Source of the DNA: Candidatus Ribeiella danica
GTDB taxonomy: Bacteria > Chloroflexota > Chloroflexia > Chloroflexales > Roseiflexaceae
Assembly (NCBI GenBank): GCA_016717335.1
Contig: JADKFS010000001.1
Location: forward strand, 2,480,001-2,544,000
Direction: 5' to 3'
Length of the DNA: 64,000 bases
The notes under the pieces were generated by a model that was not told where the DNA came from, did no database searches, and worked only from the letters and a program-made list of their open reading frames with translations. The position numbers and the translations under genes were made by a program. Below, piece after piece: positions 25,069-33,504 of the stretch; positions within the stretch are counted from its first letter, which is position 1, and each line of letters opens with the position of its first letter.

Positions 25069-25845
25069 CTACCCGACGAGCCTGATCACGAGCCGCGTCA
25101 CGCTCGGGATCAGGCCGCCCAGCGTGGCCAGCACCTGGCCCGTCCACGGCACGACGACCTCGCCGCTAACGCGCCGCCGGATCGCCTGCAGCGTCGCGTC
25201 GGCGACCTGCGCGCTGGTGCACGAGACGAGCCTGGTGATCCGCGGGTACTTGGTCTCGTCGGCGCGCTGCTGGAAGCCGGTCGCCGCGATGCCGGGGCAG
25301 ATCAGGGCGCAGCGCAGGCCGGTGCCGCGCAGCTCGATCATGAGCGATCGCGCCAGCGCGACCAGCGCGTGCTTGCTGGCGCTGTAGTAGCCCATGTTGT
25401 GGGTCGCGATCAGGCCGGCGATCGAGGCCATCACCACCAGCTGGCCGTCGCGGCGGCGCAGCATATCCGGCAAGAACGCCTTGACGCAGCGCATCACGCC
25501 GAGCACGTTGACGTCGAGCATCTCCTCAAGGTCGTCGACCGGCGCCTGCGCGATCGGGTCGAGCACGCCGAAGCCGGCGTTGGCCACCAGCACGTCGACG
25601 TGGCCGAAGCGCTCCTTGACGGCGGCCGCCAGCCGCGCCACATCGGCGGCGCTGCCGACGTCGGCCGGGACCGCCAGTGCGCGGCCGCCCGCGCCGACGA
25701 GCTCCGCGGCGAGGCGCTCGAGCCGGTCGGCCGAGCGGGCTACCAGGACGACCTGCGCGCCCTCGCGGGCGCACTGGCGCGCGATCTGCTCGCCAAACCC
25801 GCTGGACGCACCGGTGATGACGATGACTTTGTCGTGTAGGTCCAC
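25069..25845 (-). CDS. Short-chain dehydrogenase/reductase
   Basis: Classical SDR oxidoreductase with NAD(P) site TGASSGFGEQ, NAGFG motif and catalytic YSASK (Tyr-x3-Lys). Length 258 residues; the last ~15 are hydrophobic (SVTRLVIRLVG) and may associate with the membrane. The substrate cannot be read from the sequence. GTG start at 25845 follows GAAGGGA. It lies 52 bases after rsmI on the same strand and may share its promoter at 26850-26878. Confidence 0.9.
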   Translation of the reverse strand: MDLHDKVIVITGASSGFGEQIARQCAREGAQVVLVARSADRLERLAAELVGAGGRALAVPADVGSAADVARLAAAVKERFGHVDVLVANAGFGVLDPIAQAPVDDLEEMLDVNVLGVMRCVKAFLPDMLRRRDGQLVVMASIAGLIATHNMGYYSASKHALVALARSLMIELRGTGLRCALICPGIAATGFQQRADETKYPRITRLVSCTSAQVADATLQAIRRRVSGEVVVPWTGQVLATLGGLIPSVTRLVIRLVG

Positions 25846-25897
25846 GGTTGTTCCCTTCGCCTAGTTTGCTCAGAACAGCGCCAGGCGCGCGTCGGCC

Positions 25898-26809
25898 TCA
25901 CCGCTCGGGCTGCTCGGCGCGCGGCTCCTGGTCCAGGCCGATCCAGATCTGGTACACCAGGCTTTTGTTGATCCCCAGCTCGCGCGCGACCTGGCGCGCC
26001 GCCGCGCTGCCGCTCTTGCCCTGGTCGCGGAGCTGGCGCAGGCGCGCGGCCACCTCGGCCTCGCTCGGCAGCCCCGACAGATCGTCGGGTGCCGCGGCGC
26101 GGTCGGCGGCCTGCGGGTCGGCCTGGTCGCGCGCCGTTCGCCACCTGCGCCCCTCGACCACCAGCGTGAACTCGCCGCGCGGCCGGTGGGCTGTGAAGTG
26201 GGCCAGCGCCTGGCCAACCCGCTCGCGCCGGACCAGCTCGTGCGGGCGGGTGAGATCGCGCGCGACGGCGAGCCGGCGGTCGCCCAGGATAACGAGCAGA
26301 TCCGTGAGCGCGTCCACGAGCCGGTGCGGCGCCTCGAAGCAGACCAGCGTCTGCGGCAGCTCGGCCAGGCTGCTCAGCAGGGCGCGACGCTCGGCGCCGC
26401 GGCGCGGCAGAAAGCCGACGCATGTGAACTGGTCGGCCGGCAGGCCCGAGGCGACCAGCGCCGCGATCGGCGCGCTCGGCCCAGGGATCGACACAACCGG
26501 CAGCCCGGCGGCAATGCAGGCGCTGACCAGCTCGAAGCCGGGCGCGGACATCGCCGGCGTGCCCGAGTCCGAGATCAGCGCGACGTCGCCGCTCGCGAGC
26601 GCCGTGAGCACGTCGTCGAGCCGCGCGAGCTTATTGTGCTCGTGGTAGGACAGGCATGGGACATCGATCTCGTAGCGCGCGAGCAGCCGCTGGGCCTGGC
26701 GCGTGTCCTCGGCCGCCACCAGGCGCGCCTCGCGCAGCACCCGCAGGGCGCGCAGCGTGATGTCTTCGAGGTTGCCGATCGGCGTGCTGACGAGGTAGAG
26801 CGTTCCCAT
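25898..26809 (-). CDS. rsmI: 16S rRNA 2'-O-methyltransferase RsmI, with C-terminal helix-turn-helix-like extension
   Basis: SAM-dependent enzyme that methylates C1402 of 16S rRNA. The N-terminus GTLYLVSTPIGNLEDI and the central ISDSGTPAMSAPGFEL are diagnostic. Start ATG 26809 follows AAAGGG directly; the frame stays open upstream but without family similarity. The last ~60 residues (EAEVAARLRQLRDQG, then REL GINKSLVYQIWIG) look like a helix-turn-helix appended to the catalytic core. A clean promoter lies at 26850-26878. Confidence 0.92.
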   Translation of the reverse strand: MGTLYLVSTPIGNLEDITLRALRVLREARLVAAEDTRQAQRLLARYEIDVPCLSYHEHNKLARLDDVLTALASGDVALISDSGTPAMSAPGFELVSACIAAGLPVVSIPGPSAPIAALVASGLPADQFTCVGFLPRRGAERRALLSSLAELPQTLVCFEAPHRLVDALTDLLVILGDRRLAVARDLTRPHELVRRERVGQALAHFTAHRPRGEFTLVVEGRRWRTARDQADPQAADRAAAPDDLSGLPSEAEVAARLRQLRDQGKSGSAAARQVARELGINKSLVYQIWIGLDQEPRAEQPER

Positions 26810-26849
26810 CCCTTTGACTCCACAGCGGTCCCGCGAGAGGGCAGCTGCA

Positions 26850-26878
26850 AGTCTACGAAGATCGTGCGTTGCTGTCAA
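26850..26878 (-). promoter_or_regulatory. Sigma-70-type promoter of rsmI
   Basis: Minus strand TTGACA (26878-26873), 17-base spacer, TAGACT (26855-26850). Confidence 0.75.
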
Positions 26879-26889
26879 GCGTGCGCCTT

Positions 26890-27290
26890 TTTTGGGGCGC
26901 TGCGCCCCGGCCCCCCGCCTGCTGCTCGTGCCGAGGGCGTGACCTGTCATCTTGTCATCTTGTCATCTTGTCATCTTGTCATCTTGTCGCCTCGTCGCCT
27001 TTTCTCCGGGGCGCTGCGCCCCGGCCCCCCGCATCCTTTTCTCCGGGGCGCTGCGCCCCCGGCCCTCCGCCCGGGGGAACCCACGCCGGTTCCCCCCCCC
27101 CTCCGGCAAATGACGCCTTCCCGGCTGCAATGATTGTGGCCCATGCCCAGCACCATTGCTACCGGACGAGTTCCATCCCGCCGCGCCTGGATTCAGCCGG
27201 GCATGCGCGCCAAGCACCGGAAACGAGACGGGATGATTTTGGGGTCCAGGGGCGCACGCCCCGGCCGGGGGGCGCGCAGCCCCCGAGACC
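26890..27290 (+). repeat. Dispersed GC-rich element, copy R1
   Basis: Core 27038-27285. It begins CTCCGGGGCGCTGCGCCCC, then CGCCCGGGGGAACC paired with CGCCGGTTCCCC, then CTCCGGCAAA, CATGCCCAGCACCAT, GGATTCAGCCGGGCATGCGC and ends GGGGTCCAGGGGCG plus a C-run. It shares this order with R2 (34318-34670) and the inverted R3 (42660-43095). R1 lies between the divergent rsmI and SufR-like promoters. No transposase and no clear terminal repeats. Confidence 0.85.
26943..27000. repeat. CTTGTCAT octamer array
   Basis: Five CTTGTCAT units and related CCTCGTCG units lie at the left edge of dispersed element R1. The complementary GATGACAA units flank element R3 at 43046-43065. Confidence 0.85.
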
Positions 27291-27322
27291 CTATCCAAAA
27301 GACTAGTTTCGATAGTGTTTCC

Positions 27323-27352
27323 TTGACAAAGCTGAAACGCAAGTGCTATACT
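27323..27352 (+). promoter_or_regulatory. Sigma-70-type promoter of the SufR-like gene
   Basis: TTGACA (27323-27328), 18-base spacer, TATACT (27347-27352), about 40 bases before the ATG. Confidence 0.8.
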
Positions 27353-27395
27353 CATGCTGGCAGAAATAGGGCATCAGAATGAACAGGAAGCGCGC

Positions 27396-28031
27396 ATGAC
27401 GCTAGAGCATCGCGAGCAGGGTGAGACCCGCGCACAGATTCTAACGCTGCTCAGACGGCGTGGGCAGATGACCGCGGCGGAGCTGAGCGACGCGCTCGGG
27501 ATCGGGGCGGTGGGCGTGCGCCAGCACCTCGCGCTGCTCGACCGGGACGGCCTGGTGCACGCCTCTGGGGTCCGGCGCGGCGTCGGGCGGCCGAGTCACC
27601 TCTACACGCTCACGATCGAGTCTGAGGCGCTGTTCCCCAAGCGCTACGACCGGCTGGCGCTCGACGCGCTGGCATTCGTCGAGGGGCAGGGCGGCGAGTC
27701 GGCGATCGATCAGCTGTTCGCCGAGCGCCGACGCAAGCTCACCGCGCAGTACGCACCGCGGCTGGCCGGCAAGCGCCGGGCCGATCAGGTGGCCGAGCTG
27801 GCGGCGATTCTGACCGAGCAGGGCTATATGTGCGAGTGGGAGCAGCTGCCCGAGGGCGGGTTCGCGGTGATCGAGCACAACTGCCCGGTCGACTGCGTCG
27901 CGCGCGATTACCCGCAGTCCTGCGAGCACGAGCTGAAGCTCTACGAGGACGTCCTGGGCGTCGCGCTGGTCCGCGAGGAGACGATCTCCGAGGGCGGGAG
28001 CTGCTGCCGCTACCGTATCAGCGCCGAGTGA
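27396..28031 (+). CDS. SufR-like winged-helix transcriptional regulator
   Basis: An N-terminal winged-helix domain (LTLLRRRGQMTAAELSDALG, recognition part VGVRQHLALLDRDGLV, wing GVGRPSHLYTLT) and a C-terminal sensor part with cysteines C163, C167, C176, C203 and C204 in HNCPVDC, SC and GSCCRY. This pattern is that of SufR and related iron-sulfur-sensing regulators that repress Fe-S assembly or stress genes. ATG 27396 follows AGGAAG; an in-frame ATG at 27354 is at the promoter edge. No suf genes are in the window; the downstream neighbour is superoxide dismutase, which makes oxidative-stress control plausible. Confidence 0.85.
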   Translation: MTLEHREQGETRAQILTLLRRRGQMTAAELSDALGIGAVGVRQHLALLDRDGLVHASGVRRGVGRPSHLYTLTIESEALFPKRYDRLALDALAFVEGQGGESAIDQLFAERRRKLTAQYAPRLAGKRRADQVAELAAILTEQGYMCEWEQLPEGGFAVIEHNCPVDCVARDYPQSCEHELKLYEDVLGVALVREETISEGGSCCRYRISAE

Positions 28032-28292
28032 ATGAAGTGAGTCGATGGAACAGCCCCGCTCTTGATAGCGTCGAAGAGCAAGAGTGATTCTGCCTTCTCT
28101 GGACAACCTGCACATTCACAGATCGTCCACCCCAGCGTTGCTTTGCAGATATCTTCTACCGCCCGAATCGCTTGTGGTGAGGGCGGTCTTTCTACCGGTC
28201 GAGCGGCTCGCGCAGCAGTCGCCCGGCCGTCTGTTTGCCTGTGTCGTGCGGATGTACCGCACGAAGCAATTGTGAGCACAAGGAGGAGATCA
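28032..28292. other. Gap upstream of the superoxide dismutase gene
   Basis: A 261-base region with the sod frame open through it but no start or ribosome site before 28281. A small hairpin GTGCGG...CCGCAC lies at 28246-28262, just before the ribosome site. No promoter could be assigned with confidence. Confidence 0.4.
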
Positions 28293-28898
<606 letters not shown>

Positions 28899-28913
28899 GC
28901 AACCTCGTTGGAA

Positions 28914-28990
28914 TGTTTGAAGGCTAGAAGGTTAGAACGTTGGGCTATCCCAAGCTCTAACCTTCTAACGTTTAAACGTTCTAACGTTTA
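28914..28990. repeat. AACGTT-type hairpin repeat
   Basis: AGGTTAGAACGTTGGGC on the left and GCTCTAACCTTCTAACGTT on the right are complementary around CTATCCCAA. The array ends seven bases before the GNAT gene start. Confidence 0.8.
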
Positions 28991-28996
28991 ACCGCG

Positions 28997-29437
28997 ATGC
29001 AAGTGATCATACGCCCGGCCAGCGCCGAAGACCGGCACACGATCAAGTCGATCGTGCGGGCGGCCTGGCTCAACCCGCTCGATCTGGACTGGCCGCGCTT
29101 CCTGATAGCCCAGTGGGGCCAGGACATCATCGGCGTCGGCCAGGTCAAGCAGCACGGCGACAGCAGCCGCGAGCTGGCCTCGCTGGCGGTGGTGCCGGAG
29201 TGGCATGGCCAGGGCGTGGGCACGCACATCATCCACGGGCTGCTGGCGCGCGAGAGCGGCGTGCTGTACCTGATGTGCGCCCCGCGGCTCGGCGGCTACT
29301 ATGCCCGCTTTGGCTTCCAGCCGATTGCCGACGGCGAGCTGCCGCCCTACTTTCGCAGGATCGACCGAGCGAGCCGCCTCGCCGCCCGGCTGCTGCGCAG
29401 CGACGGCCCGCGCGTGCTGGTGATGCGCCGCCTGTGA
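28997..29437 (+). CDS. GNAT-family acetyltransferase
   Basis: Acetyl-CoA-dependent N-acyltransferase fold, 146 residues. The acetyl-CoA signature LAVVPEWHGQGVGTHIIHGL (Q/R-x-x-G-x-G/A) is clear, followed by YYARFGFQPI. The substrate is unknown. ATG 28997 has no ribosome site because a repeat array reaches to within a few bases of the start, so expression may depend on read-through from sod or on a leaderless start. Confidence 0.88.
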   Translation: MQVIIRPASAEDRHTIKSIVRAAWLNPLDLDWPRFLIAQWGQDIIGVGQVKQHGDSSRELASLAVVPEWHGQGVGTHIIHGLLARESGVLYLMCAPRLGGYYARFGFQPIADGELPPYFRRIDRASRLAARLLRSDGPRVLVMRRL

Positions 29438-29467
29438 GACGACGACACGGCGGTAGGCGAGTGGATA

Positions 29468-29625
29468 CAGTCGGCAGTTGGCAGTTGTCGGCTGGTGCTC
29501 AAGGTTGGGATGTTCAGCGTTCAGCGCTCAAGGTTCGCCTTGTCACGCTCAAGTGCCACGCCCTACGGTCACCTTATCACCTTGTCACCTTGCCACGTTC
29601 AAGCCCCAAACCCCACGCCCCAACG
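29468..29625. repeat. Mixed short-repeat array between GNAT and folD genes
   Basis: CGGCAGTTGGCAGTTG, GTTCAGCGTTCAGCG, CACCTTGTCACCTTG and CCCCAAACCCC units are strung together in the gap between convergent genes. They represent four different short-repeat classes. Confidence 0.75.
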
Positions 29626-29628
29626 CGC

Positions 29629-30474
29629 CTACGCCTGCGCCGCCTGCAGCACGTTGCGCAGCAGCATGATATTCGTAATCGGGCCGGTGCCGCCGGGGAC
29701 CGGCGTGATCGCGCCGGCCACCTGCGAGGCGCTGTCGAAGTCGACATCGCCGACCATGCAGCCGTCCTCCAGCACGTTGATCCCAAAATCGACCACCACC
29801 GCGCCGGGGCGCAGCATCGCGCCGGTGATCAGCCCCGGCCGGCCGACGGCGGCCACGACGATCTCGGCCTCGCGCACGACCGCCGCGAGGTCGCGCGTGC
29901 GCGAGTGGGCGATCGTGACGGTGGCGTGCTCGTGGAGCAGCAGCAGCGCCATCGGCTTGCCGACGATGTTGCTCCGGCCGACCACCACCGCGCGCGTGCC
30001 GGCGATCGTGACCCCGCTGCGGCGCAGCAGCTCCATCCCGCCGGCCGGCGTGTTCGGGATCAGGCAAGGCAGCCCCTGCGCCAGCAGCCCGGCGCTGGTC
30101 GGGTGGACGCCGTCGACGTCCTTGCGCGGGTCGATCTGCGCGATCGCGCTGGTGGCGGAGAGGCCAGCCGGCAGCGGCAGCTGGAGCAGAATTCCGCTCA
30201 CCGCGCCGTCGGCGCTCAGCGCCTGGATCGTCTGCTCCAGCAGCGCCTCGGAGATTTCGTGGGCCAGGAGCCGGTGGACGAAGGCGATCCCGACGTCGTC
30301 ACAGGCCTTCTGGATGGTACGCACATAGCGATCCGACGCGGCGTCGCCGGCGACCTGGACGACGGCCAGCGACGGCGTGATGCCGGACGCGGCGATAAAC
30401 TCGTGAGTCCTGGCGCGCAGCTCCTCGCGCAGCGTCTTCGCGAGCGCGCGGCCGTCGAGTATGGTTGCGGTCAT
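29629..30474 (-). CDS. folD: Bifunctional methylenetetrahydrofolate dehydrogenase/cyclohydrolase
   Basis: Interconverts 5,10-methylene-, methenyl- and 10-formyl-tetrahydrofolate using NADP. It has YVRTIQKACDDVGI (catalytic Lys region), LLQLPLP, the NADP-binding VVGRSNIVGKP and a C-terminal PGGTGPITNIMLL. Length 281 residues from ATG 30474 (MTATILDGRALA), which follows GGGAG; a start 15 bases upstream is possible. A TATAAT box at 30509-30504 (minus) is the likely -10. Confidence 0.95.
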   Translation of the reverse strand: MTATILDGRALAKTLREELRARTHEFIAASGITPSLAVVQVAGDAASDRYVRTIQKACDDVGIAFVHRLLAHEISEALLEQTIQALSADGAVSGILLQLPLPAGLSATSAIAQIDPRKDVDGVHPTSAGLLAQGLPCLIPNTPAGGMELLRRSGVTIAGTRAVVVGRSNIVGKPMALLLLHEHATVTIAHSRTRDLAAVVREAEIVVAAVGRPGLITGAMLRPGAVVVDFGINVLEDGCMVGDVDFDSASQVAGAITPVPGGTGPITNIMLLRNVLQAAQA

Positions 30475-30503
30475 AGTATTTTCTCCCAAAGCGTCCCGGC
30501 CCC

Positions 30504-30509
30504 ATTATA
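30504..30509 (-). promoter_or_regulatory. -10 box upstream of folD
   Basis: TATAAT on the minus strand, 30 bases before the folD ATG. The -35 region is a poor match. Confidence 0.45.
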
Positions 30510-30534
30510 CCGCGGCAGGGCTCGTGCGACGTTG

Positions 30535-30665
30535 GCCCTCACCCCCTCTCCCGTGCGCGGGAGAGGGGGATTTTTGTCGGCGTGGTGGTGCGGTTGCTTC
30601 GCAACCGCACCACCACGCCAGATTCATTGCCCATCCCCCGCGAGGAGTGAGGAACAGGGGGTGGA
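30535..30665. repeat. Family B repeat: G/C stem plus triloop hairpin
   Basis: CCCCCTCTCCCG (30542-30553) pairs with CGGGAGAGGGGG (30558-30569), followed by ATTTTT. A perfect 19-bp hairpin follows, 30579-30597 with 30601-30619 around the triloop TTC. The same two-part design recurs at 45945, 50130 and 55755. Confidence 0.85.
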
Positions 30666-30709
30666 GTCATAAAGAGTTGCATGAGGTCCTGTATACCGCG
30701 GGCGCGGTT

Positions 30710-30738
30710 TTGTGTCCTGCGCGATGCCGGTGTACAAT
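30710..30738 (+). promoter_or_regulatory. Possible promoter of the amidotransferase-fold lipoprotein gene
   Basis: TTGTGT (30710-30715), 17-base spacer, TACAAT (30733-30738), about 30 bases before the GTG start. Confidence 0.5.
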
Positions 30739-30768
30739 ACGAGGCCGCCACATATCTAGAGCAACAAC

Positions 30769-32367
30769 GTGACCAGGATCAAACTAATAGAGGCCCCAGG
30801 CAGAAGTCGGGCAAACCAGCCTCACGCAAAGCCGCAAAGATTGCAACGCAGCAAGCAAACCGCCTTTGCGACCTCGCGATCTTTGCGTGCTCTCGCTATC
30901 ATCTGTATCTTCGCGCTGGCGGCGTGCCTGGCCGGCTGCCAGCAGCCCGCGCCGACGGGGCAGGCTGTGCCCAGGCCGGCGGGCCAGGCCGCGCCCCAGG
31001 CGCCCCGCGCGAAACCGGGCCCGTACCGTGTGCTGTTCGACGCCAGCCATGGCGAGACCGCCGGCAACGCCGACTGGGTCATCAGCACCAGCCAGCCCGA
31101 TCCGCTCGGCGAGAACGCTGCGCCGCGCGCCGAGGCGGACTGGACCGGCGCGCTGTCGGCCTGGGGCGTCGCGCTCCAGCAGACCGGCCGCTACCAGCTC
31201 AAGACGCTGCCGCGCGGCGGGCGGGCCAGCTACGGCAGCCGGGCCGAACCGCTCGACCTGGCGAACTTCGACGTGTTCATCGTCCCCGAGCCGAACATCC
31301 GCTTCAGCGCGGACGAGAAGGCCGCGATCCTGGCCTTCGTCCAGGGCGGCGGCGGCCTGTTTATGATCGCCGACCACGACGGGAGCGACCGCAACAGCGA
31401 CGGCGCTGACTCGCTGCAGATCTGGAACGAGCTGATGCGCGACGGCGGCAACCCCTTCGGCTTCAGCTTCGACGCGCGCAACATCGAGCGTGACAACCCG
31501 CGCAATATTCCAGCCGACGCGGCCACCGACCCGGTGATTCGCGGGCCGTTCGGGCGCGTCACCGGCAGCATTGTTCGCGGCGGCACGACCGCGACGATCG
31601 ACCCCGGCGCGAACCCAAGCGTGCGCGGGCTAATCTACCGGACCGGCGCGGACACCGGCGGCACCGGCGGGGTGTTCTTCCTGACCAGCGCGCTCGGCAA
31701 GGGCCGCGTGGCGGCGTGGGGCGACAGCTCGCCGATCGACGACGGCACCGGCACATCATATGACCAGCTCTACGACGGCTGGGACGACGCCGGCGGCTCG
31801 GATGCGATCCTGGCGCTGAACGCGACCGAGTGGCTGGCGCAGGGCGGCGCGAACAGCGGGCCGGCTGTCGCCACGCCGTCGGCCCAGGCGAGCGCCACCG
31901 CGACAGCGGGCCAGACGGCGACGATCGAGAACGGCGACTTCGAGCGTGGGCTGGACGGCTGGCAGGCGCGCGGCGACGCCCGGGCGAGCGCCGATCGGGC
32001 GCACGGCGGAAGGCAGGCCGCCAGACTGTGCGGCGCGAACAACTGCCAGGCGTCGATCAGCCAGACGATCGACATCCCGGCGGGAGCGAGGAGCGCCACG
32101 CTCGGCTATGCCGTCGCGATCGTCACGCAGGAGACGCGCCATCCGTATGACTTCCTCACCGTGGAGCTGCGCGGCCCAGATGGACGATCGCTTGATACGC
32201 TCCAGCGCCTAAGCGACGCCGACGCGGCCAAAGGGTGGCGCGCGGCCACGTTCGACCTGAGCGCCTACGCCGGCCAGACCGTCGACCTGGTCTTCAGCGC
32301 GGCGTCCGGCAGAGTAGCGCCGACGACATTCTTCCTCGACGACGTGAGCGTCGTCGTCGCCCAATAG
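30769..32367 (+). CDS. Secreted lipoprotein with amidotransferase-like fold and C-terminal carbohydrate-binding-like domain
   Basis: Signal sequence with lipobox LAACLAGC at about residues 58-65, preceded by an unusually long basic N-terminus. After an Ala/Pro linker, residues ~85-370 have the look of a class I glutamine amidotransferase-like (ThuA/DUF4350-type) sandwich (YRVLFDASHGETAGNADW, NFDVFIVPEPN, GGGGLFMIADHDGSDRNSDG). After a Thr/Ala linker, residues ~390-532 resemble a jelly-roll binding module (IENGDFERGLDGWQARGD). The function is unknown. The long N-terminus (residues ~17-43) is encoded by an inverted CGCAAAG repeat, so the start (GTG 30769) is uncertain. Precedes a threonine aldolase gene by 16 bases. 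Confidence 0.75.
   Translation: MTRIKLIEAPGRSRANQPHAKPQRLQRSKQTAFATSRSLRALAIICIFALAACLAGCQQPAPTGQAVPRPAGQAAPQAPRAKPGPYRVLFDASHGETAGNADWVISTSQPDPLGENAAPRAEADWTGALSAWGVALQQTGRYQLKTLPRGGRASYGSRAEPLDLANFDVFIVPEPNIRFSADEKAAILAFVQGGGGLFMIADHDGSDRNSDGADSLQIWNELMRDGGNPFGFSFDARNIERDNPRNIPADAATDPVIRGPFGRVTGSIVRGGTTATIDPGANPSVRGLIYRTGADTGGTGGVFFLTSALGKGRVAAWGDSSPIDDGTGTSYDQLYDGWDDAGGSDAILALNATEWLAQGGANSGPAVATPSAQASATATAGQTATIENGDFERGLDGWQARGDARASADRAHGGRQAARLCGANNCQASISQTIDIPAGARSATLGYAVAIVTQETRHPYDFLTVELRGPDGRSLDTLQRLSDADAAKGWRAATFDLSAYAGQTVDLVFSAASGRVAPTTFFLDDVSVVVAQ
30818..30893. repeat. CGCAAAG-type hairpin repeat inside a coding sequence
   Basis: CACGCAAAGCCGCAAAG on the left and CTTTGCG...CTTTGCGTG on the right form an inverted repeat within the N-terminal codons of the lipoprotein gene. 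A related CACGCAAAGCCGCCAAG arm lies at 39111. Confidence 0.75.
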
Positions 32368-32383
32368 CCGAAGGAGACCGCTC

Positions 32384-33427
32384 GTGAATGTGATTGATAT
32401 GCGCAGCGACACCGTGACGCTGCCGACGCCCGAGATGCGCCGCGCGATCGCCGAGGCGCCGCTGGGCGACGACGTCTACGGCGAGGACCCGACGATCAAC
32501 CGGCTGGAGGCGCTGGCGGCAGATCTGACCGGCAAGGAGGCCGCGCTGCTGGTGGTCAGCGGCACGATGGGCAACCTGTGCGCCATCCTGGCCCACTGCG
32601 GGCGCGGCGAGGAGGCGATCGTCGGCGACGAGTCGCACATCTACCACTACGAGGCCGGCGGGCCGTCGACGCTGGGCGGCGTGGCGTTCCACGTCGTCCC
32701 GACCACGCCGGGCGGCACGCTGCCGCTCGCGGCGCTGACCGACGCCATCCGCGACGAGGAGGACCCGCACGAGGCGATCACGCGGCTGATCTGCATCGAG
32801 AACACGCACAACCGCTGCGGCGGGGTCGTCCTGCCGATCGAGTATATGCAGTCGGTTCGGCAGCTGGCGTGGGCGCGCGGGCTGGCGGTGCACCTGGACG
32901 GGGCGCGGCTGTTCAACGCGGCAGTGGCGCTCGGGGTGGACGCGCGCGAGATCACGCGGCACGTCGACAGCGTGCAGTTCTGCCTCTCCAAAGGGCTGTC
33001 GGCGCCGGTCGGCTCGATCCTGGCCGGCGACGCGCGGCTGATCGGTCGGGCGCGGCGGGTGCGCAAGCTGGTGGGCGGCGGGATGCGCCAGGCCGGCATC
33101 ATCGCGGCGGCCGGGATCGTCGCGCTGGAGCAGATGGTCGATCGGCTGGCCGAGGATCACGCCAACGCGCGCACGCTGGCCGAGGGGCTGGCGACCTTCG
33201 CGCAGATCGAGATCGACCTGGCGGCGGTGCAGAGCGACATCGTGATCTTCAAGCTGCGCGAGGGGGCTGGCGCGCCCGAGCCATTCATGCGCGACCTGGC
33301 CGAGCGCGGCCTGCTGGTCGGCGGGATCGGGCGCGGCTACATCCGCGCGGTCACGCACTACGGGATCGACGCGGGCGACATCGAGGAGGCGCTGGAGATT
33401 GTGCGGGCGGCGCTGGCGGGAATGTGA
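32384..33427 (+). CDS. ltaE: Low-specificity L-threonine aldolase
   Basis: PLP-dependent fold-type I enzyme cleaving threonine to glycine and acetaldehyde. The N-terminus MRSDTVTLPTPEMRRAI, the segment ENTHNRCGG, the strand VHLDGARLFNAAVALG and the PLP-lysine region QFCLSKGLSAPVGS are diagnostic. Length 347 residues. The GTG start at 32384 follows AAGGAG. The tight 16-base gap suggests co-transcription with the upstream lipoprotein, an odd pairing. Confidence 0.94.
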   Translation: MNVIDMRSDTVTLPTPEMRRAIAEAPLGDDVYGEDPTINRLEALAADLTGKEAALLVVSGTMGNLCAILAHCGRGEEAIVGDESHIYHYEAGGPSTLGGVAFHVVPTTPGGTLPLAALTDAIRDEEDPHEAITRLICIENTHNRCGGVVLPIEYMQSVRQLAWARGLAVHLDGARLFNAAVALGVDAREITRHVDSVQFCLSKGLSAPVGSILAGDARLIGRARRVRKLVGGGMRQAGIIAAAGIVALEQMVDRLAEDHANARTLAEGLATFAQIEIDLAAVQSDIVIFKLREGAGAPEPFMRDLAERGLLVGGIGRGYIRAVTHYGIDAGDIEEALEIVRAALAGM

Positions 33428-33462
33428 CCGGCGCGACATGCCAGCGTCGCCGTTACCAACAT

Positions 33463-33503
33463 CGACTGTAGTCTGTAGAAGACAAGTCGGTCTACGATCT
33501 ACG
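33463..33503. repeat. Short hairpin repeat between convergent genes
   Basis: GACTGTAGTCTGTAGA and TCTACGATCTACGG units form an imperfect inverted repeat between ltaE and the ThuA-like gene. Confidence 0.6.
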
Positions 33504-33504
33504 G

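Noticed and set aside
28062..28292. N-terminal extension of superoxide dismutase
   Set aside because: The frame is open, but the strong ribosome site at 28281 and the family N-terminus MAFTLPPLPYDY place the start at 28293.
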